Shown here in pieces: positions 46,147-57,803 of a stretch of DNA of 64,000 bases. Positions within the stretch are counted from its first letter, which is position 1, and every line of letters begins with the position of its first letter. The stretch spans positions 3,968,901-4,032,900 of the forward strand of contig OZ026605.1 in assembly GCA_964020085.1 (NCBI GenBank), written 5' to 3'. The position numbers and the translations under genes are program-made. This DNA is from Micromussa lordhowensis. Its lineage: Eukaryota > Cnidaria > Anthozoa > Scleractinia > Lobophylliidae. The notes beneath the pieces were generated by a model. That model made no database searches and was not told the DNA's origin. It worked only from the letters and a program-made list of their open reading frames with translations.

Positions 46147-46854
46147 TTAGGACTGCGAAACCACTGCTGGCATAGCTGAAATCCTGACTGCATCGTCATA
46201 ACTGGGTGGTTCATCGATTTGTCGTTCAAATTCCAGTGAACTGTAAGGTGGCGGAGCACCACGAGGAGGGGAATGTTCATCCACAAATATCACACTTGGA
46301 TTTCCTGGTTGCGTTTCACGGTAAGTCACGCGAGTTGTGTTCAGCGCAGCTTCTCTTGTCATTCTTGCTAGAGCAAGTCGTGATATAGCTTTCTTGCATA
46401 AGAAACATAGGCTTCCAATCATTAGTGATGCTGCGACGAAAGCCACTGCTACAATCGCTTCGCTTCTAGTCCATGCGTTCTTTACCTGTCCCGATCTGTG
46501 ATTGTCGACACACTGTCCATCTTTGCAAACTGAGCTTCCTTTGCAGTCATTGTCCCGTACACAGTCGATAGGCTGTGTGTACGGTGCAGAGGTAGTGTCG
46601 GATGTTGACGAATGGGTAGTGGGCTTAGGAGATTGAGCCGCTATCGGCCGGCAGCTTAAACTTGGGAGGAAACAAGACTCTCCAGGCGAGCAATCAGCGT
46701 TTCTCCTACAAGGGCAGAACGTTCTCGAAGTGCAGTGACCCAGGCAACATTTCAAAGCGTGGCACTGCTCTTCATCATGACATACATCTTGTGAATGGAC
46801 CCCACTAGTGTGAGAAATTAGAAACACGCTTAGCGAAATCCACCAAATACACAT
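46147..46854 (-). CDS. Cys-rich single-pass membrane protein with two PPxY motifs (array member 4)
   Basis: 235 residues from the Met at 46854, chosen because the signal peptide (WWISLSVFLISHTSG) follows at once; the frame stays open to 46908. The first cluster is CHDEEQCHALKCCLGHC, FCPCRRNADCSPGESC. A Ser/Thr/Pro linker leads to a second cluster, CVRDNDCKGSSVCKDGQC. Membrane helix 132-153. The tail has APPPYSSLEF (200) and EPPSYDDAV (215). The spacing of the two motifs is the same as in members 3 and 5, within a residue or two of the C-terminus. Confidence 0.87.
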   Translation of the reverse strand: MCIWWISLSVFLISHTSGVHSQDVCHDEEQCHALKCCLGHCTSRTFCPCRRNADCSPGESCFLPSLSCRPIAAQSPKPTTHSSTSDTTSAPYTQPIDCVRDNDCKGSSVCKDGQCVDNHRSGQVKNAWTRSEAIVAVAFVAASLMIGSLCFLCKKAISRLALARMTREAALNTTRVTYRETQPGNPSVIFVDEHSPPRGAPPPYSSLEFERQIDEPPSYDDAVRISAMPAVVSQS

Positions 46855-46908
46855 CAGCTCTGTGGCATCTTGGACCACTGAGAGAACGGACAAACGACTT
46901 GTGAGCAA

Positions 46909-48284
46909 TGAAGGAAGTGAGACACAACTCTAGGCTGATCTGTTTACTCTTCGTGAAAAGTTTCACTTCCTCATTCGCAGTCCTCTTTCCGAAGTCACGC
47001 GACACTAGCTCCCCATTGCAGGACGGGAAGCGTTGCGTGACCTGCGCCCCGCGGGAGGCCCTATCAGGGTAGGAGCTGGAAACGGAGGTAGTGGTAATTT
47101 GTACTTGCGCACTGTGCATCGCAGCAGTCGCATTTTTGTGAGTACAGTGGACACTACAAGCAGCAAATAATTATCAGACTAAAAACACACAAAACGGCCA
47201 GGTGGAAATCACGATCGACAACGAAGTAGTTTGTGTGCATCCATCGAAAAGGGGGAAGTTCAGCCACTTCTTAAAGCGGGGGTAAACGTGAAGGCTGTTT
47301 TGAGGTCGCTTAAGGCGGGGGTCCACCTGAAAGCCGTATTTTGGCTTGGTATTATGTTCTTAATGCAAATATCTCGTTTACGTTTCAAGCAATCAAGAAT
47401 CTGTTCACTCATTACACACATCTATGTTTTGCGCCGTTTTGTAAATTTTTTGGTGATTTTTAGGTTTATTTGGAGAAAGATAGTTTTTCTCAAAGGATTA
47501 GTAAAATTTATGGAAATAGGAAATTTTGAAGATTTGGTGTTGTTTTAAAATTAGAGTTTGAAGTTAAAAATTGATAGATACACACCAAACAGTTGCCTAA
47601 CAACCTACCCGAGTGCCATTGTGGGGTCGGGCAACTGTCTGGTGGTGTTCCATAACCTTTTCTCCCCCTTTCAATCTCTCTTTAAACTTCCTCAAATTTC
47701 ACTTTAATTCAGGTAAACCCCCACCTTAACACGGCCTTTCTGCCTATATCTCGGTCACGTTATCTCTCTGCTTATCTCATTGACCACAAAGGATAGGTTA
47801 AATTGAGGAAAATATGAAATGTTGAAGATTTGATGGATTTGGAAAATTGAAATTTGAAGTGAAGAATTAGTAGACGGATACCAAACAGTCCCCTAGCAAC
47901 CTAGGGCTCTCTTTTGCGGGGGTCAACTGTCTGGAAGTGGCCAAACCATCTTAATCCTAACAATTTCCTTTTTTGTATCACTTCAAATTTCATGCTTATT
48001 CATGTTTACCCTAGCCTGCGTTGTAGACGAAACTAAACCCCGGTATAGTCCGTCTATACCGTTTATACCGGGGTTTAGTTACCCCCGCCTTAAAAACTCC
48101 AGCAGTATGGACCACTAATGGCCCAACACAGTCAGACTATGCTTTTACCTACTAAACTACCTCCTTGACACCTCCCATCCTTGTGAAGACACGATTGATC
48201 ATCGCAGTAACACAACTTAAACGGCCTTATGCGCCTACTGGCGCCATGAGAAATGATGATGATGATGATGAAATTAAAGCCCGA
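46909..48284. repeat. Composite repetitive stretch with aagcgggggt/acccccgcctt ends
   Basis: The block cttaaagcgggggtaaac (47269) has an inverted counterpart gttacccccgccttaa (48078). Inside, two related ~90-bp blocks (caaacagttgcctaacaacct... and caaacagtcccctagcaacct...) lie ~300 bp apart. A hairpin, ctaaaccccggtata/tataccggggtttag, lies at 48032-48080. It looks like a non-autonomous element of about 830 bp. No gene recognised. Confidence 0.5.
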
Positions 48285-48370
48285 AAAAAAAAATCAGGCC
48301 CGAACGGGATTCGAACTCATGACCTCTGCGATACCGGTGCAGTGCTTTCCCAACTGAGCTATCAAGCCAA
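48285..48370 (-). mobile_element. tRNA-derived SINE head
   Basis: On the minus strand it reads ggcttgatagctcagttggg (A-box-like), then gagttcgaatcccgttcgg (B box), followed by an A/T-rich tail. The acceptor stem does not pair, so it is not a working tRNA gene. A degenerate second copy (aacgggtttcgaacccatga) lies at 48535-48585. Confidence 0.75.
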
Positions 48371-48599
48371 CTTGAGAGCTGGTCACATTGTGAGGTTTGT
48401 AATATACCCGTAGATGATGAAGAATAAAAGTGAATATATGAAAGATCATATATTTGATTGGTCATCGCAGTACATACACAACGTTTAAAACCAACTTTTT
48501 AAAAATTTGTGAAATTAAAGCCTGGAAAAAAGAAAAAAATCAGGCCTGAACGGGTTTCGAACCCATGATGTCCGCGATACCGATTGGTCATCGGAGTAC

Positions 48600-50717
48600 T
48601 GCGATGATCATGATCAATCGTGTCTTCACCTCTTTCTTCGCAGTTCAAACACATGATCTTCATATATTCACTTGTATACTCCGCATCCTTGTTTATTCCA
48701 CAGAAAAATTTAGACTGGTCGCAGGTTAGCTTTTCCTCTGCAAAGTGGACACACCATGAAGTGGCTGGTTAAGTACTATAGATACGATGCCAATCAACAA
48801 CACTTTACTATGCAACTGCACTTTACTATGGTTGCCTTAAGATTTTGAGTCAAACTGTGTTGCCTACAATTATGACAATAGGTTTGATTCTGCCGTTCTC
48901 CTCATTCCGCTTCCCGAAGGTCTTCCGCGAGCACGCTGGGAGCAGTATGTTCTTATTTTCCCAAACAGTTTGTAATCAGAACTATTTTGACTCAGATGTT
49001 TGTCCATAAATTAAGGCCATTACACCACCCCCAATTCTTTGAATCTGAAAATAAAAACGCCCACAGTTCGACCCAAAAATTAAGTTACATCAATATTTAA
49101 GAACACTTCAAGTATACTTTTAAAACCATAAGATTTATTTAAAAAATATTTAATCTTACATGTTTTACATCCAGAATTTCTTGTAACAATTCTTTTCTAG
49201 CTGTTTGAGATGTTACATTAGCCCAAAGATTCAACAGAGAAATATACGCATAGATACTGTTAATACCAATATATAACATTTGGCAGTTATGTTGCCCAAA
49301 AGGATACTAAAGCACTGCTTTGGATTGGCCCAATCACTGTTCTAAAATTCTTGTACAGGCATGTTTCCTGTGACCAGTAAATGACTTACATCTTGATGTT
49401 TGTTTTACTATTTACATTATTACAAAAACATTATGAAAAATTGAGTTTCTGCACAAGACCAGCAAAACTAGAATGATACACAAAATGCATGATCAGTTCA
49501 TAGAAAAGCCTGTCCACCCATGTCAGGACATAAGTTAGGCAGAGAATAGTGTTTACAGCAACACTGATTTGAGAAGCAGCTTTCATTACAATCTATAGTT
49601 TTGGATAACATAGGCGAGGCCCCATTAGGGGGAAGTCTGGGCGTATCCGATCAATTCAACCTTTCAAAAATTAATCATTTTCCTGCTCTAACCCTGAGAT
49701 ATCTGCTCCAAGTATTCCATCTTGTATTAATTTTTCCCCCAAATATCCTGTATCCTATTAACTTTTTTCCCCGGAATATCCCATATCCCGAAAACCGATG
49801 ATAGTGCCTCATAGGTGGCTTGACTTGTTACACAGAATTCTCATGCATAATTCTTTCACCTATCATCACGCCGATACAATAGAAAGTGCTCATCAATTTC
49901 AATGAAAATACCTACATTTCAAACCACTGTGCAGAGTCGACATTTAAAAATGGAACCCTGTAGTGTCAGAGTGGATGGCAATAATGCATTAGTGTGAACG
50001 GGATGTGAGAACTTATGTCTAATTCGGGAACTAAAAATGACTACCAATGACTACTATTTGTGCAGGTTGAGCGTCAAGACTGGGTTAAATCTGTCTGACT
50101 TGTACCAGTGAACGCAAACGGTATTAACCTAATGCAGACTTAACCCAAGTTTTATGGGACAGCTGTTCAGCTTGATAGAAGTTTACGACACCGATTTGGC
50201 CGCCCTGCAGCAGGGGCGAAAACTAACTACGTTATCATTGCCAAACCATGTGCTGTACATTTTGTTTGAGTGCTAGAAATCTTTTCGAGAGGGTGGACAT
50301 TTGGAAGTGGTAAGCAGACAATGTTCTTTTCAAGTCTTTTTGACTGGATATCATGAGACTTAAAGATATCACTGTTAACATTTCTCGATGCCTTATCACA
50401 ATCTTTCAGGTATGTACAACAATTTATTTTATGCCCTAACAAACTTACCATAAAACAAACTACTCGTGGTCCCTCATGAAATGACGTACCAAAGCAAAGC
50501 TAATGCAACAGTACCCTTTTGTAAAGTGAGCATAAAAGCAAATGTGCTAGACGACATCTTTGTTCCTATGACCTACCCAAATTCATTAGCTTCGCACGTA
50601 CGTCTACACCTTTGGGGTGGCCCAGAAACGCATTACTTCTAGTCTAATTTATGATAATGTACTAAATACTAAATACTGTCCTATATTGAGACAATCCCCT
50701 GGTCGATCATATCTAAT
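48600..50717. other. Intergenic, nothing recognised
   Basis: Only short, unrelated open frames on both strands. No arrays or foldbacks that I can define. Confidence 0.5.
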
Positions 50718-51497
50718 CTACGCCAGAGCCAATGTAGAATTCCTAACAGCCTCGTCATAACTTGGAGGGGGTTGTTCCTCGTTTTCGGTTTCGTCGTTCG
50801 TTAACTCCAGTGTACTGTAAGGTGGCGGGGCACCAGGCGGTAAAGGAGGAGAAATTTCGTTTACTTCTTCCACTGCAATCACGATTCCGCCATTAGAAAC
50901 AGAATTTCCTGTTGGTCGCAGTTCATGATCGGTGGCGTGAGTAGTATTTGTAACTTCCCCTGTCACTCGTGTCGTAGCCTGGGCATTTTGCGTCGCGAGT
51001 GCAGGCGGTTTTCTGGCTCTCTTGCACATGTGATACAGACATGAAATGACTGACGCTACAGCGGCGAAAAAGATGATTCCAACGATTTTGGTTGTGCTCC
51101 ATGTTAATCCTCCTTCATCCTGATCAGTGGTGTCTGTGTTGTGCACAGTGCACCGTCCGTAAACGCATGTAGCGCTTCCAAAGCAGTCACTATCCCAATT
51201 GCAAAAATTATCTGGCCGTCGCGTATATCGTTTGGAGGTGGGTGAATTTTGGAGCCATGACCAGGTTGTTGTTTCAGTTGGAGTTGAACTTACGCATTCC
51301 CCCGAGTTAATGTCACATTTATCCCCAAACGAGCAAGCAGCATCCCTCGTGCACCGTCGGCGACAAAATGATCGCGAAGCGCAAATAACACAGCACACTT
51401 GCCTTTGATCACACTGCGAGTCGTCGTTGCATAGTGAATGAACGCTGCAAGTGAAGCAGATTAAGGCTAAACAAAGCGAAAGCGACCAAATATGCAT
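50718..51497 (-). CDS. Cys-rich single-pass membrane protein with two PPxY motifs (array member 5)
   Basis: 259 residues from the Met at 51497. The frame extends upstream to 51629 with another hydrophobic run, but MHIWSLSLCLALICFTCSVHS is the family-like signal peptide (compare MCIWWISLSVFLIS in member 4). First cluster CNDDSQC, VCCVIC, FCRRRCTRDAACSFGDKC; second cluster CNWDSDCFGSATCVYGRC. Membrane helix 137-158. The tail carries APPPYSTLEL (223) and QPPPSYDEAV (242). It is closest to member 4 in every segment. Confidence 0.87.
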   Translation of the reverse strand: MHIWSLSLCLALICFTCSVHSLCNDDSQCDQRQVCCVICASRSFCRRRCTRDAACSFGDKCDINSGECVSSTPTETTTWSWLQNSPTSKRYTRRPDNFCNWDSDCFGSATCVYGRCTVHNTDTTDQDEGGLTWSTTKIVGIIFFAAVASVISCLYHMCKRARKPPALATQNAQATTRVTGEVTNTTHATDHELRPTGNSVSNGGIVIAVEEVNEISPPLPPGAPPPYSTLELTNDETENEEQPPPSYDEAVRNSTLALA

Positions 51498-51629
51498 CAA
51501 CTCTTTATCCAAAATGAAAAAATCAACAAACAGCAAGGCCACACAACAACTTTGCTTTGCTCGTCGCGGAAATGAAAGCAACGAATGACAAAGCACCTTT
51601 TTGTATATGATTAGTAATATACAATACAA

Positions 51630-52125
51630 TATACAATATATAGGACGTCACAGCTGCCATGGAAACCGGTAAAATTAGAAAATGGCGTAATGCTCAGATT
51701 ACAAAACACGCCGGAAATATTGGTTCTTTCTTGGGTCCTTCTCCATTGAAGGTTTCTGTAAAGTTTTCCGTGTTATAGATTCGATTCCAGATATTCAGAA
51801 TAATACAAATTGACGCCCGTTTTTCATGCGCCTGTCCTGTTGTTGGTCATGAATTAACATTGTCAAAGTAGCTGTACGCGTGGAGGCGCGGAGTGGATCC
51901 GCAGACTACTTTGAAAATGTTATGAATGAATATTCATAGACGCATGAAAAACTGTAGTCTCCTCCGCAGCCGTTATTGGGGTAGAAAAACTGACGTCTAT
52001 TTGTTTTTTACAATAATTAATTATCATATTGTCAGCGCTCGCTCGTTGACGCATCGTATAATTATAAATTCAGCTCACGCGAGAATTTCTGCAGCACCTG
52101 TGGTCGAGTTGCGTAACGTGGGGTG
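51630..52125. other. 5' flank of array member 5
   Basis: A short foldback, aacattgtcaaagtag / ctactttgaaaatgtt, lies at about 51856-51921. Otherwise nothing recognised. Confidence 0.45.
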
Positions 52126-53529
52126 ATGGGGACAGGGGGCGGGACGGGGGCGGGAACTCTACGGGAAGATAATATTTCTCAGGTCAAGCCAATTAAATTC
52201 ACTGTGTTCTTCCGTTTTAATATATCATTATGCACTGCCAGGTGATCCTAATACAAAACTTTAACGCAAAACATCACTCATGCAGAAAACAAAACGATTA
52301 AGAAGTATAACTCAACAAACAAAGAATTCATTAATCAGTATTTTTTTTTAAAAAAATAAAAATAGGTCCTTTATTTCAAGTGGTTTTAAATACAAAATCG
52401 GAAGTTGAAATCTGCTGTCTAAAAGATGGCAGTTAAAAAATGGCCAAGATTGTTCAAGGGTCTTGAAATTAGTGTGTTCTAACCACTATGTGACCGTATT
52501 TCCGGTTAAATTCACCGTAGGCCCGCGAAGAGCCTGCTCGAAATCTGTTGTTGATTCAAATCACTGTACATGATCGTTCTGTAAACATGCTATTGTGTTA
52601 CGCTTTTGTTGAAATCCTACGAATACCACATACAGTGAGTGCATCGTCGTAACAAGATCGCATGTTTACAGCTCGATCACGTACAGTGATTTGAAGCAAC
52701 AACAGATCGATTCGCGCCTGTAGTCAAGTTGTGAAACTTCTCAATGTTTTTATCGAGTACTCCACTAGAATATTGTACGTGCGGTGTCAGTGTGAACACA
52801 AGAATTAATTCTAAGAGAATGGCAACTGGGGGCGGGACGGAGGCGGGAACTCTACGGGACGACACGCGCGGGAAGATGAGATTTCACGATCCCGTCATTT
52901 CATTTATCACTCACTCGATCAAGCCAATTAAATTTACTGTATATTTCAGTTTTAATATATCAGTATGCACTGATTCTAATACAAAACTTAAACGCAAAAC
53001 GTTATTCATGCAGAAAACAAATATGAAAAGAAATATTAATCACTAAATCAGCCATTTAAAAAAAACGAGGTCCTGTTGTTTCAAGTGCTTTTTGAAATAT
53101 AAAATCAGCACTTGGAATCTGCTGTCTAAAAGATAGCAGTTAATAAATATGATCAGGATTAACCGAGCGTCTTGAAACAGATTGCTATGTTCTAACCGGA
53201 GCAGAGGAGCCCTATTTGACCGTATTTCCGGTTAAATTCACCGCACCCGTTAACCTCCGCCCCACCGCGAAGCGCGCTATTAGAGCCTATTCACCGTACA
53301 TGGAGCGCGAATCGATCTGTTGTCGATTCAGATCGAACTGTAAACACGCGATCGTGTTACGCGCCTGTTGAAATCCTACGAATGCCGCATGCAGTGTGCT
53401 TCGTCGTAACACGAACGCATGTTTACAGTTCGATCACGTACAGTGAGAATCAACAACAGATCGATTCGTGCTACAATTGTACGGCGAATTTAACTGGAAA
53501 TACGGTCAAATACTCCTCTGCTCCGTGTG
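52126..53529. repeat. Tandem pair of ~0.7-kb repeats, each ending in a large foldback
   Basis: gggggcgggacgg-ggcgggaactctacggg occurs at 52136 and 52827, and each copy is followed by the same series: caagccaattaaat, cagttttaatatatca, tgatcctaatacaaaact, tgctgtctaaaaga, then gaccgtatttccggttaaattc. In copy 2 (53200-53529) gaccgtatttccggttaaat pairs with atttaactggaaatacggtc, and cgatctgttgtcgattc pairs with gaatcaacaacagatcg. In copy 1 the foldback (52490-52720) has lost part of its right arm. Confidence 0.8.
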
Positions 53530-54589
53530 GTTCACCTTGGTTAATCGAAAAATACAACTATGGATACCTATTCGTACAGATGCTCACAAAACTATAAAAA
53601 TAAGATTGTCAAGAACTTAAAATAACTATCCCATTACACTGTTACCTCATATTTTATTCTCTGAAAATCATGTAAAATTTAAGTGCAAGTCTATTTTTGG
53701 TGTAATTGTTGTCCCTGTTCTGTTTCTCAATTTTGTGCGAGGAATGAAAATCATGAATATTGTGCAATACACATTTTTATCACATGCCGCTTGTTTGTAG
53801 CCAATCTAACGCCCGCTCTGATTGGCTAACTGTAGGGCATTTCTCTCCTGTAATGTCAACAGGCCGATTACGGGCCTGCAAAGACAGAGCAAAACGCTCA
53901 TAAAGAACTTATCAATCTCAACATTCAGTCTTTGCTGGAAAATCTCAAAACTCGACCTTGCTGTATTGGCATGGTATACGGCATGGTCTCAGTTTGAGAT
54001 TTTCCTGTAAAGACCTCACTCTCGGTTAACAAGTAGTTTTAAATACCCTTTATATTCATAGCGGGAAACCAATAAATTGAAGACCTCTGAGATATTATGT
54101 ACCTCTGGGTAACTCAACATATCTATCAAATGATTTTTTTTTTCCATCAGAATTGGTTACTTTTTGGCCTGTGGCCTTCGTGTTGCATCACTACTCTTCA
54201 ATTAGTCAGAAATTTCTAATAAAACTTTACTACTTTTCAGTATACACAGGGCCCTAGCCAGTATGAGGCAAACCATTTTGTTTCATTTTGGTTGTTTTTC
54301 TCTTTGAAGGGAGAAAGTAAAACACTACTAAATACATTGCCACAGTCGTACTGATAATTTCTTTCTGGCTAAGGCCCTGACATACTGTAGACAAAGAGAG
54401 AAAGATATAAAACGAAACAACTCACAGTATTACATTGATACCATACTGTGTATTCCATTGTCACATCCTGTCAGCCATTGATTACTCTTGGTAGTCTTCT
54501 ACAAAATTAATATAAATCAAGCCAACTTTCCATAATGCAGAAGTTCCAAGAGTAATGTAACTTACTAGGTATAAGTAAAGTCAGCATAC
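53530..54589. other. Intergenic, nothing recognised
   Basis: No gene, SINE or foldback that I can support. Confidence 0.45.
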
Positions 54590-54866
54590 GAGCCTAGTGG
54601 CTCATCAGGCCGGAGCTTATCCCGGTTTCAGTAGCATGAAGTGACTAGGAGTATTTCTACTCCCCCCTGGATGGGATGCTAGTCCATCGCAGGGTTACCC
54701 CCAGCATCAAATTTGCCGGTACCCATTTATACACCTGGGTGGAGAGAGGCACTGTGAGAGTAAAGTGTCTTGCCCAAGAACACAACACAATGTCCCCGGC
54801 CAGGGCTCGAACCCGGAGCGTTCGCTCCGGAGTCGAGCGCACTAACCATGAGGCCACCACGCCTCA
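54590..54866 (-). mobile_element. tRNA-derived SINE, second copy
   Basis: On the minus strand: ggcctcatggttagtgcgct, then gggttcgagccctgg (B box), then the shared body with cttgggcaagacactttac. It matches 27120-27418 from end to end. Confidence 0.85.
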
Positions 54867-55054
54867 CTTACTAGGTATAGATCAAGTAATTTCAAACTAA
54901 GTGCACTTCAAAGCAATTTTCAATTGACTGTGATTGATTTAATTGTCAGTAGTAAAACCAAAACCAAAGAAATTTTCAAACTGGAAAATCACAAACTAGG
55001 ACACACACAATCCAGTGAACTTATCCAAACTCAAAGTGAATATTGTAGCTCTGG

Positions 55055-55200
55055 CCTGGGTTGTTCGAAAGGTGAATAACACTATACACCGGATAAATCA
55101 CTATCCAGCGGATAGCGTGGTTTGTTTCTTAACACTTATCCATTGGATAGCGATTTATCTGGTGGATAGCATTATCCACCCTTCGAACAACTGGGGCCTG
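55055..55200. mobile_element. MITE (gataaatcactatcca family), complete copy
   Basis: The ends ggttgttcgaaaggtgaata and cacccttcgaacaactgg are inverted. The middle has ggataaatcactatccagcg and cgatttatctggtggatag. Related to 10525-10625 and 56448-56583. Confidence 0.8.
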
Positions 55201-55616
55201 ATCGGCAGAAAGAGAGTAGAAAAACATGTCAGTCCATTGCAACTGGAATTGGTTTTACTTCTGGTTTGATGAGCCAGTGGTGAAAGGTTTGTTAAATAAT
55301 CACTAAGCACAGTGATGCAAAATGAAGCACGTGTGACACACACATAAAAACCCCTCTTAACCATACCATAAATATTAAATCTTAAGAAATCATGCAAGTG
55401 ATGTCAAGGAATTACCCAATCCATTAATTCAGAATAAGTGCTAGATACAAGTTCAAAGTTGAGTTCAAGTCACTATGTGTTTAGGCTGACTAGCACTTAG
55501 ACCCCAGTAGCCTGATTTGCATTTCAAATTAACCTTGTTTTGACACTGGTTAGGCTGGGAAAATTAGCTTTCAATTCACTCACCGACTCACTCACTCATC
55601 CTCTTGAATCGCTACT

Positions 55617-55967
55617 TAGCCTGCAGTGCAGGCGGATTTTGGCGGTGTCGAGTGGATATTCCCATCGGACGTTCAGGCCGCCATCTTGAATTTGTAAAAC
55701 AGTGGCGAGTTGGGGTGAGGTGAAAAGTTTACTTTGGCGGTGTCGAGTTGATATTCCCATCGGACGTTCAGGCCGCCATCTTGAATTTGGAAAACAGTGG
55801 CGAGTTGGGGCGAGGTGAAAAGTTTACCAAGCCAGTGGGAGGGACATTCTCGCATCGCATTCTCTCCCCAATTCTCCCTGTCTGCAACGAATCCAAGATG
55901 GCGGCTAATCACACGAAAGGTGAAAAACACCAACAGCCCCCACCAAAACCGCCTGCACTGCAGGCTA
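55617..55967. mobile_element. Mutator-like MITE (tagcctgcagtgcaggcgg ends) with 9-10-bp target duplication
   Basis: The ends tagcctgcagtgcaggcgg and ccgcctgcactgcaggct are inverted. The flanks aatcgctact are identical on both sides (ending at 55616; starting at 55967). The interior contains a ~90-bp block in direct duplicate (gtgtcgagt-gatattcccat). It carries three YY1-like motifs: gccgccatcttgaa (55677, 55770) and ccaagatggcgg (55891). Confidence 0.85.
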
Positions 55968-56447
55968 ATCGCTACTGTGAGTGGAGCATAAGGCTTTCAA
56001 TTCACAGGTAAGGGAAATGCTACTAACTTATCTTTTCTTATACTGGCATATACATACATTTAAAAAATATGTACTTTTCAACTTCCAATAAAAGTTTATG
56101 CACTAGAATATTCTAATAAATATTAGATACTTGTATACTAATGAAAAAGGTAAATCTGGGAGATCACCAATTTTATCTTCTCAACCCCAGGAAAAGGTTG
56201 TCAAAAGTTAAGCGCTACCAATTCAACCACAAAAATGTTTTAAATATTCCAAATGTTTCCCCAAAAAAATGCCAAAAACCGACCAAGAATAGTGTGAAAA
56301 ATGTACTTTGAGCACCTTCCTTCAGATCCAATGGATTTGGTGACTTGTACATGAAACTGGGAGATTTGTTCTGTATCGGTGAGACTCCCAGATAATAACG
56401 GAGGGTTAGCATGGGTGTACTACGTTTAACATACTGGCTTGGGCTGT

Positions 56448-56583
56448 TTGAAATGTGGATAATGCTGTCCACTGAATAAATCACTATCCAGTGGATGGCA
56501 TGATTTGTTTTGTCAACACTTATCCACGGGATAGCAATTTATCTGGTGAATAGTGTTATCCACCTTTCCAACAACTGGGGCCT
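56448..56583. mobile_element. MITE (gataaatcactatcca family), second complete copy
   Basis: It has gctgtttgaaatgtggataa and ttatccacctttccaacaac as inverted ends, with aataaatcactatccagtgg and gcaatttatctggtgaata inside. Confidence 0.75.
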
Positions 56584-56599
56584 GGTATTCAAAATTCCC

Positions 56600-57044
56600 A
56601 CTCACTTGAAACCTAAACTTAAACTCATGAAAATATACACTGTATACAATAACTAAAATATACATAGTTACAGGAATAAGAAGACTCTCTCATCCAAGGT
56701 AGAGTTACATGAATTTGGCGTCGTCTCATCAGATTCTGCTGTACACTGACATAGATTTTACATCATTACGTCAAAACAATAAATAAAGCTGTAGATTGAA
56801 TTTCCATTATGAAGGACATGGTCTGTACCAACAATATCTATTAATTAACTTCTTAGAAGTTTGAGAAGTCTTGACGTTGCTCACAGTTTTGATCAGTCAA
56901 ATTCCATCAGTTACACCTAGGAAATAAAATACATTTTAAAGTTAGCTATTAATAAAATGTACACAGAACAGCCACTTGATTGAGTGAATTTGTGATGTGT
57001 TCTCAAGTTGAATTAATCTGAAAGAAAAAAAATTACATCCCAAG
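56600..57044. other. Intergenic, nothing recognised
   Basis: Short frames only. Confidence 0.4.
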
Positions 57045-57122
57045 GGGCATCAAACCGATGACCTTGCTGGATACTACCTATAGTTGGATGATCTGACCAC
57101 CAAGCCATTAGAGATGCAAGGT
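57045..57122 (-). mobile_element. tRNA-like SINE remnant
   Basis: On the minus strand: ctctaatggcttggtggtca (A-box-like), then gtcatcggtttgatgcccc (B-box-like, one change). It is too diverged for a working tRNA. Confidence 0.45.
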
Positions 57123-57567
57123 TGTAGATCCAGTGCAAAGGGTTTGACGTTTACTGGCTTACACTAGTCTTTACTATAAACTAGTTACTTAAGCTCAAGA
57201 GCATATTACAGTCCATTATATGGCTGTCTCACAAGGATTGGGAACTGCCAAATTCACAAATTTGAATGGCTGACATCAAATGTCACTGCGGTCTAGATTT
57301 TCCCATCTAAACATCTAGACTGGTTACATTTTAAAGTGAAAAAATTGCAAACTAAAAATATACAAAAATATTGACTATTTTATTCTAAAGATATCTGTTC
57401 CATGGAAGTGCCAAAAGGCCTGATGAGAGAAAAAAAAGTGAAGAGGAAAAGCACACTTTGGCAGATTTAAGTTCAGCATATCCTTGTTCACAAGCAAAAT
57501 GGTAGCTAGTACAAACCAGTTACATTAAACAAATTAAATTTTTCTTGTTTGCCATATAATAAACGTT

Positions 57568-57701
57568 TTATTAACCGAGCTTAGTTGGTCTGTATGGGAG
57601 AATCTTGACCTCAGTCATTGTGCACAGACCTCACTGTGTTCGGTCTGTACTCATGACCTTGATAAAGATTCTCCCATACAGACCTCCTGCTCGGTTAATA
57701 A
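57568..57701. repeat. Foldback element with a partial second hairpin to 57790
   Basis: The arms ttattaaccgagc and gctcggttaataa, and ggtctgtatgggagaatctt and aagattctcccatacagacc, pair. The inner tcggtctgtactcatgacct block recurs in the next 90 bp, where a second, weaker hairpin runs to about 57790. Confidence 0.85.
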
Positions 57702-57803
57702 GAGCTAAATCTTGACCTCGGTTGTGTGTACGGACTTCACTGCATTCGGTCTGTACTCATGACCTCGGTCAAGATTCTTCCATATAGACTGACTAAGTTT
57801 GGT

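Noticed and set aside
48285..48370. tRNA gene on the minus strand
   Set aside because: A and B boxes are present, but the acceptor and T stems do not pair and an A/T tail follows; it is a SINE head.
51498..51629. Longer N-terminus for array member 5
   Set aside because: The inner Met gives a signal peptide like that of member 4; the extension adds an unrelated hydrophobic run and has no counterpart in paralogues.
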